Shown here: one piece after another, positions 24,034 to 31,217 of the stretch
Layout: every line of letters begins with the position of its first letter
How positions within the stretch are numbered: position 1 is the first letter of the stretch
NCBI GenBank assembly: GCA_031267575.1
Contig: JAIRYN010000003.1
Span: forward strand, 1-32,409
DNA: 32,409 nucleotides
Direction of reading: 5' to 3'
DNA from: Synergistaceae bacterium
Lineage (GTDB): Bacteria > Synergistota > Synergistia > Synergistales > Aminobacteriaceae
The notes under the pieces: model-generated
What the model saw: the letters and a program-made list of their open reading frames with translations, nothing else
The model's database searches: none
Told to the model about the DNA's origin: nothing
Program-made: the position numbers and the translations under genes

Positions 24034-24432
24034 TCAATATATAACGCTATCCAAAGCCTCTTCTTCCCGCTCACGAGTGACAACACGAATAACCACTCTG
24101 TTAGGAAGACACACGGCCGATTGTCCTGGCAACGATAAAAAGCCCATGTGAACACATATCTTGTCTGGACAGTCGGATTGGACAAACCCCACCGTTTCCT
24201 CTCGCACGACAATCTTCACGCCGGGCAAACCGGTAGGACTGTAATAAAACCTTTTTTCGCTCAGGGGAACCAGCTGGTCCATTTGTCCGTTTACGGTGAT
24301 CTCCGCGTACCTCTCTCCTTTGCTTCCTCGATAGGTCGAGACAAAGTAAGAGACAAAGTAAAAAGAAGAAAGTACCAAAAATAGAAACGACAAAGCCCAG
24401 AGATCGCGCCAGACAAAAAATTTTCTCTCCAC
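24034..24432 (-). CDS. NusG domain II-containing membrane protein (EetA-like)
   Basis: This 132-residue protein has one N-terminal transmembrane helix (about residues 11-30) and an extracytoplasmic NusG-II-type domain. ITVNGQ is followed by DCPDKICVHMGF and SAVCLPNRVVIRV. The three cysteines in CPDKIC...C are the usual signature of this small family, which accompanies Gx transporters and is called EetA in some Gram-positive flavin electron transfer loci. The start is GTG with AGGGTG about 6 nt upstream. A 12-bp in-frame duplication in the helix gives YFVSYFVS. It is first gene of the three-gene operon with the Gx protein and ApbE. Confidence 0.85.
   Translation of the reverse strand: MERKFFVWRDLWALSFLFLVLSSFYFVSYFVSTYRGSKGERYAEITVNGQMDQLVPLSEKRFYYSPTGLPGVKIVVREETVGFVQSDCPDKICVHMGFLSLPGQSAVCLPNRVVIRVVTREREEEALDSVIY
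24338..24361. repeat. 12-bp in-frame duplication in the NusG-II gene
   Basis: GAGACAAAGTAA is exactly repeated at 24338-24349 and 24350-24361. On the coding (minus) strand it encodes the YFVS doublet in the membrane helix. Confidence 0.9.
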
Positions 24433-24640
24433 AGAACACCCTACATTTCTCGAACATTGTCATCCAAACATGTCTTATCAAACATATCTTACATATCTTA
24501 CAAAAGTTGGGCTAGCCAATAAACAAACATGAATAACGTAATGTTTATGTAGCGTAATTTAGCATTAAATATTTGTATTGTCAAACACAATTAGAATTTC
24601 TGAGATAAAATATAACCCTTTCTATCTTGGAGCAGTTTTG

Positions 24641-24649
24641 TGCTATACT
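24641..24649 (+). promoter_or_regulatory. Extended -10 promoter of rpsB
   Basis: TGCTATACT is an extended -10 (TGN plus TATACT). The -35 region is poor. Transcription from here would give a leader of about 135 nt before rpsB. Confidence 0.55.
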
Positions 24650-24696
24650 TACCGACGTGTCAATACACACACAGATTGACAGCAGGCAAAAGGGTG

Positions 24697-24749
24697 TTTC
24701 GCGCGAGAAGGCGTCGCCGAAAGGGGATGAATATGGGCGCGAAATTTTT
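24697..24749 (+). promoter_or_regulatory. Terminator-like hairpin in the rpsB leader
   Basis: TTTCGCGC (24697-24704) pairs with GCGCGAAA (24737-24744) and T5 follows. An inner GGCG/CGCC-type hairpin sits in the loop. It lies upstream of the gene, so it would act as an attenuator. S2 is known to control its own mRNA in other bacteria; whether this structure does so is inference. Confidence 0.5.
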
Positions 24750-24790
24750 GTCTGTCGCTGTGGAGGAATAACTATAGGGAGGTTGAACAA

Positions 24791-25636
24791 TTGGCGGTTG
24801 TGAGTATGAAGCAGTTGTTGGAGTGCGGGGTGCACTTCGGGCATCAAACGAGGCGATGGAACCCCAAGATGAAGCCCTACATCTTTACAGAGCGTAATGG
24901 AGTTTACATTATCGACTTGCAAAAAACCGTAAAGGGCTTGGATAAGGCCTACGATTTCATTCGAGAGATCTCAGCAAAAGGGGGCGCCATCCTTTTTGTG
25001 GGAACCAAACGCCAGGCGCAGGAGACTATTCGGGACGAAGCTATACGTTGCGGGCAACATTACATCAATCAACGCTGGCTAGGGGGATTGATGACCAATT
25101 TCCCCACCATTCGCAAGCGAGTGCAGCGTATGATCGAGTTGCGCCGATACGACGAGGAGAACACCTGGGACGCGTTCTCCAAAAAAGAAGTGGCTACGCT
25201 GCGTAAGGAGCAATCCAAGCTGGAAAAATATCTTGGGGGCATCGCCAAAATGGACGGCGTTCCCGACGCTATTTTCCTCATCGACCCGCGACGGGAGGAA
25301 AACGCTATTGCCGAGGCGCGCAAGTTAGGTATCCCCGTGATTTCTATTGTAGATACCAACTGCGACCCGGAGGTGATCGATTACCCCATTCCCGGCAACG
25401 ACGACGCCATCCGAGCTATCAAGCTGATCGCCGGACTGATGGCCAACGCTATCGTCGAGGGCAACCAAGGCCAGGACGCCGTGCCTGCGCCGATCGCCGC
25501 TCCCCAGGCCGTTCAGGTCTACGAAAAACCTGCTGCGCCTCAGGAGAAACCCATTGAGGTGAGCGAGGCGGATATTATCGCCGTAAAAGAACGCTTGCAC
25601 GAAACTTACGATCCCGAAAACGCCGACGGCGCGTAG
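24791..25636 (+). CDS. rpsB: 30S ribosomal protein S2
   Basis: This 281-residue small-subunit protein has the full S2 pattern: [47 protein letters not shown] and [13 protein letters not shown]. The start is TTG, supported by GGGAGG 8 nt upstream and by alignment of [11 protein letters not shown] with the family. A 45-residue acidic, proline/alanine-rich tail extends past the conserved core. It heads the classical rpsB-tsf-pyrH-frr order. Confidence 0.97.
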   Translation: MAVVSMKQLLECGVHFGHQTRRWNPKMKPYIFTERNGVYIIDLQKTVKGLDKAYDFIREISAKGGAILFVGTKRQAQETIRDEAIRCGQHYINQRWLGGLMTNFPTIRKRVQRMIELRRYDEENTWDAFSKKEVATLRKEQSKLEKYLGGIAKMDGVPDAIFLIDPRREENAIAEARKLGIPVISIVDTNCDPEVIDYPIPGNDDAIRAIKLIAGLMANAIVEGNQGQDAVPAPIAAPQAVQVYEKPAAPQEKPIEVSEADIIAVKERLHETYDPENADGA

Positions 25637-25701
25637 AGTTTCACGCAAAAGCGAGGCAGGAAATATAGTCAATCAACTTAAAAAACGTTACGTTGGACGA
25701 T

Positions 25702-25758
25702 GCTAAAAATAGCGCATTGCTTGCTTTTAGCTATTCTAACTTTAGGTTTTTTATCTTG
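25702..25758 (+). terminator. Weak hairpin between rpsB and tsf
   Basis: GCTAAAA (25702-25708) can pair with TTTTAGC (25725-25731), or AATAGC (25708-25713) with GCTATT (25730-25735). These pairings are mutually exclusive. A T-rich stretch follows. It may be a partial terminator in the 153-bp gap. Confidence 0.3.
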
Positions 25759-25789
25759 ATTCACTATAATAAAGGGGAGAATGGTAGGA

Positions 25790-26386
25790 ATGAGTGAGAT
25801 TGCGGCAAGCGTCGTGAAAGAGTTGAGAGAGCGCACAGGTTCCGGTATGATGGACTGCAAGACGGCTCTTGCGGAGACAAATGGAAACATCGAGAAAGCG
25901 ATCGACTATTTGCGGGAAAAAGGGCTGGCCAAGGCAGCCAAAAAGGCGAGCAGGGTGGCCTCTGATGGGCGTATTTTCCACTACGTCCACACCAATTTCA
26001 AGGTAGGCGCGTTGCTTGAGCTGAACAGCGAGACGGACTTCGTCGCGAAAACAGACGAATTTAACGCCCTAGGGCACGAGTTGGCAATGCACATCACCGC
26101 GGCGAATCCTCTGTACTTGAAAACCGAAGACGTGCCGGCAGAGGATCTCGAACGAGAGAGGGGCATTTATCGTCAGCAGCTGATCGATGAGGGTAAGCCT
26201 GCGGACCGCCTCGACAAAATCATTGAAGGAAAGATCAACAAGTTTTACGAAACCACCTGCCTTCTAGAGCAGCCTTACATTCGAGACGGCAGTAAAAAGA
26301 TTAAAGACCTGCTCGTGGAAATCATTGCCAAGCTCGGAGAAAACATTGTCATCCGAAGATTTTCTAGGTTTATGATCGGGGAGTAA
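25790..26386 (+). CDS. tsf: Translation elongation factor Ts
   Basis: This 198-residue guanine nucleotide exchange factor for EF-Tu has the N-terminal UBA-like segment LRERTGSGMMDCK with TALAETNGN. The core follows (RVASDGRI, ELNSETDFVAKTDEF). It is the short, single-core form of about 200 residues also known from Thermus, not the 280-residue form of E. coli. The ATG at 25790 is chosen because GGGGAG is 10 nt upstream; an ATG at 25781 lies only one base after that site. A strong terminator follows. Confidence 0.96.
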   Translation: MSEIAASVVKELRERTGSGMMDCKTALAETNGNIEKAIDYLREKGLAKAAKKASRVASDGRIFHYVHTNFKVGALLELNSETDFVAKTDEFNALGHELAMHITAANPLYLKTEDVPAEDLERERGIYRQQLIDEGKPADRLDKIIEGKINKFYETTCLLEQPYIRDGSKKIKDLLVEIIAKLGENIVIRRFSRFMIGE

Positions 26387-26415
26387 CGGTCAGGATAATC
26401 AGCAACTAACCATTG

Positions 26416-26454
26416 GCTCCGGCGTGGATCGTTCTTTCCGCGCCGGAGCTTTTT
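26416..26454 (+). terminator. Rho-independent terminator between tsf and pyrH
   Basis: GCTCCGGCG (26416-26424) pairs perfectly with CGCCGGAGC (26441-26449) and T5 follows at 26450-26454. It splits the rpsB-tsf pair from pyrH-frr. A short GGGAAA-CACG-TTTCCC hairpin follows at about 26468-26483. Confidence 0.9.
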
Positions 26455-26508
26455 CTAGAGTCTAGAGGGGGAAACACGTTTCCCTCATTCTTGGGAGGGA
26501 TGTCCGTT

Positions 26509-27222
26509 ATGCCGCGGTACAAACGCGTGTTGCTCAAGCTATCGGGTGAGGTGTTGGCCGGGGGTGAGCATTTTGGCCTAGATTTTGACGTGATGCGTCG
26601 CATCGGGGAGGAGGTTTCCGCCGTTTACAAAACGGGGACAAATCTGTGCATGGTTGTGGGAGGAGGAAACATGTTGCGCGGCAAAGAAGTAGAAAGGCTG
26701 GGCATTGAGCGGGTTCAGGCGGACTATATGGGGATGCTGGGGACGGTCATCAACGCCCTGGCATTGCAGTCCGTTCTGGAGCAGTTGAACGTACCGACCC
26801 GCGTTCAGACCGCCATTGAGATGCGCTCCGTGGCCGAGCCCTACATTCGCCGCCGGGCGCTTCGCCACATGGAAAAAAGACGCGTCGTGATCTTCGCGGC
26901 GGGAACAGGGTCACCCTACTTCTCCACAGATACGACGGCGGCACTTCGTGCGGCGGAGATGAACGTCGATTGCATGGTGAAAGGGACGAAAGTCGACGGT
27001 ATTTATGACGACGACCCTCATGTGAACCCTTCGGCCCAGTTGATGTCAAACCTCACCTACCAGGATGCCCTGGACAAACGCATCGGGGTCATGGATACCT
27101 CCGCCTTTTTACTGTGCATGGAGAATAAGATCCCCATTCTGGTGATGAACATCTTAAAGCAGGGCAACTTGGTGTCTCTGCTTGTAAAAGACGAGCAAAT
27201 TGGTACAATCGTCTGTGATTGA
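26509..27222 (+). CDS. pyrH: UMP kinase
   Basis: This 237-residue cytoplasmic enzyme phosphorylates UMP to UDP, the first committed step from UMP to UTP/CTP. Amino-acid-kinase family motifs: YKRVLLKLSGE, VVGGGNMLRG, AAGTGSPYFSTDTTAALRA and KGTKVDGIYDDDP. The ATG at 26509 is chosen because GGGAGGG ends 9 nt upstream; the ATG at 26500 touches that site. Length fits the hexameric bacterial type. The only upstream space is 54 bp after the tsf terminator, so expression relies on read-through or an unrecognised promoter. The stop lies within a 12-bp duplication. Confidence 0.97.
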   Translation: MPRYKRVLLKLSGEVLAGGEHFGLDFDVMRRIGEEVSAVYKTGTNLCMVVGGGNMLRGKEVERLGIERVQADYMGMLGTVINALALQSVLEQLNVPTRVQTAIEMRSVAEPYIRRRALRHMEKRRVVIFAAGTGSPYFSTDTTAALRAAEMNVDCMVKGTKVDGIYDDDPHVNPSAQLMSNLTYQDALDKRIGVMDTSAFLLCMENKIPILVMNILKQGNLVSLLVKDEQIGTIVCD

Positions 27223-27235
27223 ATCTGTGATTGAA
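27212..27235 (+). repeat. 12-bp duplication TCTGTGATTGAA at the pyrH stop
   Basis: Exact copies are at 27212-27223 and 27224-27235; the first includes the pyrH TGA. A 6-bp GAGGGC-type repeat follows at about 27257-27277. Confidence 0.9.
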
Positions 27236-27339
27236 ACTGTGGTTCCACGAACCAGCGAGGGCGAGGGCAAGGGCGAGTTGAACAGAACGTCAAAACGCTT
27301 TCGTGAAATTGTGGAGAGATCGTGAAGGGAGGACTTGTG

Positions 27340-27897
27340 ATGCCAAAGACCGTGGTAAAAAGTTTGCGGGAAAAGATGGACAAGGCTCTGGAATTTTTAG
27401 GCGGAGAATACCTGGCGATACGCACGGGGCGCGCGCATCCGGGGCTAGTCTCCGATATCAAGGTGGACTACTACGGTAACCAAACGCCTCTGAAGCAAAT
27501 GGCCAACATCACGATTCCCGAAAGCCGTAAAATCCAGATTTTACCTTTCGACCGCGGCAGCTTGAAGGCGGTGGAAAAGGCGATTTTAGCGTCTAACCTG
27601 GGCATCACGCCCCAGAATGATGGGGAATCCGTCCGTTTGACCCTACCAGAGTTGACGAGAGAGCGCCGTCAGGATTTAGTAAAGCTCGTGAGCAAAAAGG
27701 CGGAAGAAGCCAAGGTCGTCATGCGCAACCAGCGCCGAGACGCCGTCGAAGCGCTGAAAAAAATGGAAAAAGACTCCAAGATCACGGAGGATGACCTGAA
27801 AAAATTCAGTAAAGACGTTCAAGACATTACAGATGATTTTATCAAGAAAATAGACGACGCTTTTAAGGTGAAAGAAAAGGAAATTTTGGAGGAATAG
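27340..27897 (+). CDS. frr: Ribosome recycling factor
   Basis: This 185-residue protein dissociates post-termination ribosomes with EF-G. Signatures: EYLAIRTGRAHPGLV, VDYYGNQTPLKQMANI, ILPFDRGSLKAVEKAI, NDGESVRLTLPELT and RRDAVEALKKMEKD. The ATG at 27340 has GGGAGG 7-8 nt upstream; an in-frame GTG at 27322 is less likely. It lies 117 bp after pyrH and probably shares a transcript with pyrH and cheR. Confidence 0.97.
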   Translation: MPKTVVKSLREKMDKALEFLGGEYLAIRTGRAHPGLVSDIKVDYYGNQTPLKQMANITIPESRKIQILPFDRGSLKAVEKAILASNLGITPQNDGESVRLTLPELTRERRQDLVKLVSKKAEEAKVVMRNQRRDAVEALKKMEKDSKITEDDLKKFSKDVQDITDDFIKKIDDAFKVKEKEILEE

Positions 27898-27939
27898 CGC
27901 GGGGAAGTAGGGAAAATAGGGGAAATAGACGGGAAACAA

Positions 27940-28020
27940 ATGGAGGAGAAACACGTAGGAACCAAATATGAACTTCAATATAATCCTCAAGAGCAGGTGA
28001 TGTCGCGTGGAAGAACCTAA
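27940..28020 (+). CDS. Possible short ORF overlapping the cheR start
   Basis: ATG at 27940 opens a 26-codon frame (begins MEEKHVGTKYELQ) ending in TAA at 28018-28020, 14 bases inside cheR. It could couple translation to cheR. The ribosome site is unclear, and a second mini-frame from ATG 27968 competes, so support is weak. Confidence 0.2.
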   Translation: MEEKHVGTKYELQYNPQEQVMSRGRT

Positions 28021-28810
28021 TATCTATAACTCGCCCGATTACGAAATTTTCAAGCAAAAGCTGCGTAAGATTATCGATTTGGACTTAAATTCTTATAAGA
28101 ACCAGATCCATCGGCGGGTACATATGCTGAAAGATCGTTGGAACGTCAAAACCTACGATGATTATTTCAGCATGATCAAAAACGACGACAAGAAGCTCCG
28201 GGAGTTTTTGGACTACCTGACTATCAACGTTTCGGAGTTCTTCCGCAACGACAGGCAGTGGTGGAAGTTGCGCGACCAGATCATCCCTGAGATGATCGGA
28301 AAACGGGGACACAAACGCCTCAAGTTATGGAGCGCCGGGTGCGCCACGGGAGAAGAACCCTACTCTTTGGCAATTTTATCATCCGTTTGCGGCCTAGACT
28401 CTACTATTTCCGTGCTGGCCTGCGACATCGACCAGGGAGCCTTGGCAATCGCGCAGAAAGGGCAGTATTTGAAGCGGCAACTCCTGAACGCCCCCCCTGA
28501 TTACCTCCACAAGTACTTCACCACTTCCGACGGGGGGGAAACTTATCAGGTTAACGCCGAAATCAAGCGCCGAGTGACATGGAAGCGTTTCAACATGATC
28601 GACGACGCTTTTGGATCGGGGTTCGACATCATCCTCTGCCGCAACGTGGTTATCTATTTTACGCCGGAGACGAAGGAGGCCCTTTACGTGAAATTTTACA
28701 ACGCTTTGGCTCCGGGAGGGTATTTCCTGGTTGGTTCTACCGAACAGATTTTTGAGTATAAGAAAATAGGTTTCGAGAACGCGGGACCGTTTTTGTACGT
28801 GCGGAAATAG
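28007..28810 (+). CDS. cheR: CheR-type protein-glutamate O-methyltransferase
   Basis: This 267-residue cytoplasmic enzyme would methylate glutamates of chemoreceptors using S-adenosylmethionine. The N-terminal CheR helical domain (residues 10-80) includes LTINVSEFFRN. The methyltransferase domain carries LWSAGCATGEEPYSLA, ACDIDQGALAIA and DIILCRNVVIYF. The start is GTG with AGGTGATG upstream. Its place after frr, with no other chemotaxis gene nearby, is notable. Motility or receptor genes must be elsewhere, or it acts in another signalling path. A terminator follows. Confidence 0.92.
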   Translation: MEEPNIYNSPDYEIFKQKLRKIIDLDLNSYKNQIHRRVHMLKDRWNVKTYDDYFSMIKNDDKKLREFLDYLTINVSEFFRNDRQWWKLRDQIIPEMIGKRGHKRLKLWSAGCATGEEPYSLAILSSVCGLDSTISVLACDIDQGALAIAQKGQYLKRQLLNAPPDYLHKYFTTSDGGETYQVNAEIKRRVTWKRFNMIDDAFGSGFDIILCRNVVIYFTPETKEALYVKFYNALAPGGYFLVGSTEQIFEYKKIGFENAGPFLYVRK

Positions 28811-28846
28811 GGTAGCGAAAAAACCGGCGAGCGCACGTAACACCTA

Positions 28847-28884
28847 CGACTCCCCTCGCGTCGGGGAGTTGTTTATTTTTATTT
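28847..28884 (+). terminator. Rho-independent terminator of the frr-cheR transcript
   Basis: CGACTCCCC (28847-28855) pairs with GGGGAGTTG (28863-28871) with one G-U pair, followed by TTTATTTTTATTT. Confidence 0.9.
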
Positions 28885-28937
28885 CGTTCCGAAGGCGAGC
28901 CGTTGGGTCGAGGGTTTTATCAGCGTGTTATCATCAT

Positions 28938-28973
28938 GTACTGTTTAAATTGTAAGTACTGTTTAAATTGTAA
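28938..28973 (+). repeat. 18-bp exact tandem duplication GTACTGTTTAAATTGTAA
   Basis: Copies at 28938-28955 and 28956-28973 lie 64 bp before the GGDEF gene, in the AT-rich zone where its promoter should be. Confidence 0.95.
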
Positions 28974-29036
28974 GTTTATTGTTAAAATTAAAAAAGAATT
29001 TAAAAATCTGAAGACAAGACAGGTGGGAAGCTCCCA

Positions 29037-30746
29037 GTGCGAAAGTTGCTTGCCTTCATCTTGATAGGTGTTTTGGGCCTGTCAAACGGGAATTCACGCG
29101 CTTCTGCGGCCGAGAAAAAACCCGTTTCCTACTTCAAGGATGTAGAGGTTCTGTTTTTGCAGGATCATACTTTTGGGGTTTTTGAGGTAGCCAGACGCTA
29201 CGCCGGCGATTTTCAGCCTATTTCCGGGAAGGGCATCCGTTTTTGGAACCCGGAGGAATCGTTGTGGATTCGTATTCCCATGTCGAAGTTGCGGGAGGCT
29301 CAGGAGGCCTTTTTCGGCGAGAGCACCGTCCTCATTCTGTGGAACGAGTACGTGTCAGTCGTCGATTTTTTCCTACCTGTCGCTCCCGGAGAGTTCAAGC
29401 ATTGGGTTCACGGCTTGGACACGCCCGTCGAGCGACGGAGTTTCCCGTCCCGTTACCCTTCTTTCCGACTGGAAGATGGCTATGATGAAGGCTACGCCTA
29501 TTTAAACGTAAGCTCGGCCATTCCCGTCGCTTTTGGGCTCGCGGTACAGGAAGAACAGGGTTTTCAAGGAATGTTCGTCGACTATTTGACGCAGTACATG
29601 GCTTTCTTCAGTTTCCTGGCGGCATTGGCCTTGACTTATCTCTTTTTTTATTTCATGACGGGGGACTGGGGTTACTTCATCGTCGTGCTGCGTCAGTTGA
29701 TGACGTTCGTTTTTCTTTTCGCCTTCCACGGGTATCTTCAGTATTATTTCCACCTTTCGCCCCGGATCGTCGATGCTATTTACTGGCCAGCCTTAGGGTT
29801 ACATTGCGTCATGACATCGTTCTTTGGCAAATACCTGTTGCAACTGGACATCGTACCTAAATGGCTTCGTAAGCTGATATTCGTCCAAACCCTGACGGCA
29901 GCTTCAATGATCATCTTCGCTTTGAGTGGGCTGCGCCAGTTGACGGGGATAGCGGTGGTGCTCTCCGCTCTGATGGAGGTGGCATCCATCACATTCATGG
30001 GGATTATAAAACTCCGCCAAGGCTATCGCTTGATCCTTTTCTGCGTGCTTTCCAGGATTTCCTTCCTCTTGGGATTAGTGTTTCTTCTGCTCAACGTTTT
30101 ATTCGTCTGGTCAACGCACGCTTTCGAGTATCTTTCCATGTTTTCTTTTTTACTTGACCCGATTTTTCTCGCCTTGATGATGATTCCCGGCACTCGGAGT
30201 CGCTTTGAAAACTACTTTTCCATTGAGCAACAGAGCCTGTGCTACGAAAGCCTAGGGCAACGCGACGGCATGACGGGCCTTTACAACAAAGCTTATTTTC
30301 TAGCCCTTCTAGACGAAAACCTCCAGGCCGCGTTGCTCGCGAAAAAACAACTGGCCTTCATCATGATGGACGTCGATTATTTTCAAAAATTCAACGACCT
30401 TTGGGGATACCCGGAAGGGGATAAAGCGCTATTTTCTCTGGCAAAGCTCATCCGGCAGTGTCTTCGGGAAAGCGACATCGCCGCTCGTTACGGCGGTGGG
30501 GAGTTCGCCATTATTTTGCCGGGCGGCACTCTGCCCTCTTCCGTTCTCATGGCTGAACGCATCCGTCAGACTTTTGAAAAACAGACCTACATGCTTGGTA
30601 AGGACAAAGCGGTTACTTTATCCTTGGGTTTGGCTTTTCTCAGAGCTGGGGATACGGTCGCGATGTTGATCCAACGAGCTGGCGAAGCCCTTGATCGTGC
30701 CAAGGTCAACGGCCGCAATCGCACGGAGTTCGAGGTTGCCCCTTAA
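29037..30746 (+). CDS. 7TM membrane protein with C-terminal GGDEF domain (variant GGGEF)
   Basis: This 569-residue membrane signalling protein has a signal peptide of about 25 residues. An extracytoplasmic region (to about 180) and seven or so membrane helices (185-390) follow, in the 7TMR-DISM layout. The GGDEF domain (405-565) keeps DGMTGLYNKAYF, DVDYFQKFND, an EGD in place of the usual GH..GD, and the inhibitory-site RESD (R477-D480) five residues before the signature. The signature reads GGGEF (486-490): the third position, normally the metal-binding Asp or Glu, is Gly. Cyclase activity is therefore doubtful, while product binding may persist. Start is GTG. It stands alone. Confidence 0.88.
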   Translation: MRKLLAFILIGVLGLSNGNSRASAAEKKPVSYFKDVEVLFLQDHTFGVFEVARRYAGDFQPISGKGIRFWNPEESLWIRIPMSKLREAQEAFFGESTVLILWNEYVSVVDFFLPVAPGEFKHWVHGLDTPVERRSFPSRYPSFRLEDGYDEGYAYLNVSSAIPVAFGLAVQEEQGFQGMFVDYLTQYMAFFSFLAALALTYLFFYFMTGDWGYFIVVLRQLMTFVFLFAFHGYLQYYFHLSPRIVDAIYWPALGLHCVMTSFFGKYLLQLDIVPKWLRKLIFVQTLTAASMIIFALSGLRQLTGIAVVLSALMEVASITFMGIIKLRQGYRLILFCVLSRISFLLGLVFLLLNVLFVWSTHAFEYLSMFSFLLDPIFLALMMIPGTRSRFENYFSIEQQSLCYESLGQRDGMTGLYNKAYFLALLDENLQAALLAKKQLAFIMMDVDYFQKFNDLWGYPEGDKALFSLAKLIRQCLRESDIAARYGGGEFAIILPGGTLPSSVLMAERIRQTFEKQTYMLGKDKAVTLSLGLAFLRAGDTVAMLIQRAGEALDRAKVNGRNRTEFEVAP

Positions 30747-30754
30747 AACCTCTT

Positions 30755-30982
30755 TCATAGGTTTAATCCCAAATACACGGCATCGAGCTCGTCCTGCTCT
30801 ATTCCTAAGTAGCGCAATGTGTCGCCGTTGCTAGTGTGGTTCAGCAGCTTCTGAACTAACGCTAGATCCTTCGTCCGACGTTAAGTGTGATACGTGAAGG
30901 TTTTTCGTTAATTTTGTTCTCTCAGGATTTGTTTCATCAATTCAATTTTTTTTGCTTTTTTGATCGGATATACGGTTTTCAT
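30755..30982 (-). pseudogene. Internally deleted tyrosine recombinase (integrase) remnant
   Basis: On the minus strand, ATG at 30982 opens an integrase-like N-terminus (MKTVYPIKKAKKIELMKQIL) of 24 codons ending in TAA. The same frame then continues with an integrase C-terminus: RKTFTYHT, a second TAA, then KDLALVQKLLNHTSNGDTLR, YLGIEQDELD and TGA. The catalytic C-terminal H and Y (NH.S, RY.G) are recognisable; the middle of the protein is absent. All 76 codons are in one frame, so a large in-frame-sized deletion plus two nonsense codons (or join artefacts) explain it. It marks a former mobile element. Its stop is 8 bp from that of the GGDEF gene. Confidence 0.75.
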
Positions 30983-31029
30983 TTTTGGTCTCTCGCATTT
31001 GAAATTATTTCTCCCGGACGAGCTTCGTG

Positions 31030-31050
31030 TGTCAATATAGCACATTGACA
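31030..31050. promoter_or_regulatory. Inverted repeat TGTCAAT-N7-ATTGACA, operator candidate
   Basis: Two perfect 7-bp arms (31030-31036, 31044-31050) lie about 80 bp upstream of the aldolase -35. The right arm contains TTGACA, but no matching -10 is at the right distance. Confidence 0.35.
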
Positions 31051-31079
31051 ATGCTCATCTACATATTTATCGCAATATA

Positions 31080-31134
31080 ATTATTGATCCATAATTGATC
31101 CACAATTGATCCATAATTGATCCATAATTGACAG
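31080..31134 (+). repeat. Five tandem 11-bp units, consensus ATAATTGATCC
   Basis: Units at 31080, 31091, 31102, 31113 and 31124 read ATTATTGATCC, ATAATTGATCC, ACAATTGATCC, ATAATTGATCC and ATAATTGACAG. The 11-bp period is close to one helical turn. The last unit supplies the -35 TTGACA of the downstream promoter; the earlier ones carry TTGATC at the same place. Confidence 0.95.
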
Positions 31135-31156
31135 ATATGTTTCGTGAATGTACATT
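31128..31156 (+). promoter_or_regulatory. Promoter of the aldolase gene
   Basis: Perfect TTGACA (31128-31133), 17-bp spacer, and TACATT (31151-31156, four of six matches) lie about 60 bp before the ATG. The -35 sits in the last 11-bp repeat. Confidence 0.65.
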
Positions 31157-31217
31157 CGAATGAGACGACACTGAAGCTCCGGCAAAACAGAAAAAACAGG
31201 AGAAAGAGGGAGAAACC

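Larger units (their letters stand above)
24433..24790. other. Divergent promoter region, NusG-II operon / rpsB
   Basis: No gene is seen in these 358 bases. Nearest the NusG-II gene is an AT-rich part with a 9-bp duplication ACATATCTT (24482-24490, 24491-24499). A weak minus-strand promoter (TTGTAA, 18 bp, GATAAG) could overlap it. The rpsB promoter and structured leader fill the right half. Confidence 0.7.
30747..31217. other. Long intergenic stretch with integrase scar and promoter array
   Basis: These 471 bases contain no intact gene. From left: a minus-strand integrase remnant (30755-30982), an inverted repeat (31030-31050), five 11-bp repeats, and the promoter and leader of the aldolase gene. 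Confidence 0.75.

Noticed and set aside
25765-25770. Perfect TATAAT just before tsf
   Set aside because: A start 7 bp downstream would cut into the GGGGAG ribosome site, and there is no good -35 at 16-18 bp.
31080-31134. CRISPR array
   Set aside because: Repeats are 11 bp and contiguous with no spacers; no cas genes anywhere in the window.
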